Assembly: GCA_027443745.1 (NCBI GenBank)
Contig: DAIAZB010000797.1
Span: 1-13,859, forward strand
DNA length: 13,859 nt
Reading direction: 5' to 3'
Source: Thiomonas sp.
Lineage (GTDB): Bacteria; Pseudomonadota; Gammaproteobacteria; Burkholderiales; Burkholderiaceae
Shown: in pieces, positions 13,709 to 13,859 of the stretch
Layout of the letters: every line of letters begins with the position of its first letter
Numbering within the stretch: position 1 is the stretch's first letter
The notes under the pieces: generated by a model
What the model saw: the letters and a program-made list of their open reading frames with translations, nothing else
Database searches by the model: none
Told to the model about the DNA's origin: nothing
Position numbers and translations under genes: made by a program

Positions 13709-13859
13709 GACCGCAGTGCCCGCTCCATAGCCTGCTGTCACCGCGCTGCCACCGGCGAATCATCGGCGCGCCACGCGCGACGACGACACTCTCACGCATC
13801 GTCCCGCGAGTGTCCCCGCCATGCCGGCGCAGTACGTTGCCCCCTCGAAGTTCGGCCTG

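Noticed and set aside
13596..13799. Minus-strand frame of 67 codons after the NYN gene
   Set aside because: Composition looks random, and it crosses the palindrome and the T-tract.
13821..13859. Possible gene start MPAQYVAPSKFGL running off the window
   Set aside because: Only 13 codons are visible, with no clear ribosome binding site; too short to call.
1..13859. CRISPR arrays, tRNA or rRNA genes
   Set aside because: No regularly spaced repeats and no tRNA- or rRNA-like segments were seen by eye on either strand.

Overview
The window is dominated by one complete transposon of the Tn3 family, Tn4651-like in layout, spanning 201-12530 (12,330 bp). A truncated chromosomal gene lies on its left, and an IS5-type fragment plus a NYN-domain gene lie on its right. 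The GC-rich codon use, the style of the Crp/Fnr fragment, and the leader motif (MRAVTQEELQLIAGG, a form common in Xanthomonas-like bacteria) suggest a gammaproteobacterium near Xanthomonadaceae. This is inference; no ribosomal or other phylogenetic marker is present.

Layout: (1) 1-200, the middle of a Crp/Fnr-type regulator cut off before its helix-turn-helix. (2) 201-321, left terminal repeat. (3) 358-3294, tnpA with a readable D666/D737/E868 triad. (4) 3451-9852, a leftward five-gene passenger block: HlyD-type adaptor, peptidase-containing ABC transporter (PCAT), a lysozyme-like protein with a double-glycine leader, an exported putative immunity protein with an SH3-like domain, and a Stf0-type sulfotransferase. 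(5) 10132-12315, divergent tnpS (tyrosine recombinase) and tnpT (KfrA-like coiled-coil protein) around a resolution site with inverted 12-bp arms and a 7-bp spacer. (6) 12410-12530, right terminal repeat. (7) 12531-12929, the 5' part of an IS5-family element. (8) 12945-13580, a NYN-domain protein.

The passenger block is the most interesting part. Its gene order and motifs suggest a self-contained antibacterial system. The PCAT would cut the leader after Gly-Gly and export, with the HlyD adaptor and a host TolC, a protein of about 309 residues made of a Gly/Pro-rich linker and a pesticin/T4-lysozyme-type muramidase domain. The next gene would protect the producer's periplasm. PCAT substrates are normally short peptides, so a leader fused to a whole muramidase, carried on a transposon, is unusual. 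A sulfotransferase, a PCAT and an adaptor together recall the rax system of Xanthomonas oryzae (sulfated RaxX peptide), but this sulfotransferase looks like Stf0 and its substrate is unknown.

The two ends of the transposon lie in unrelated sequences with no 5-bp target duplication, so the locus has been rearranged since insertion.
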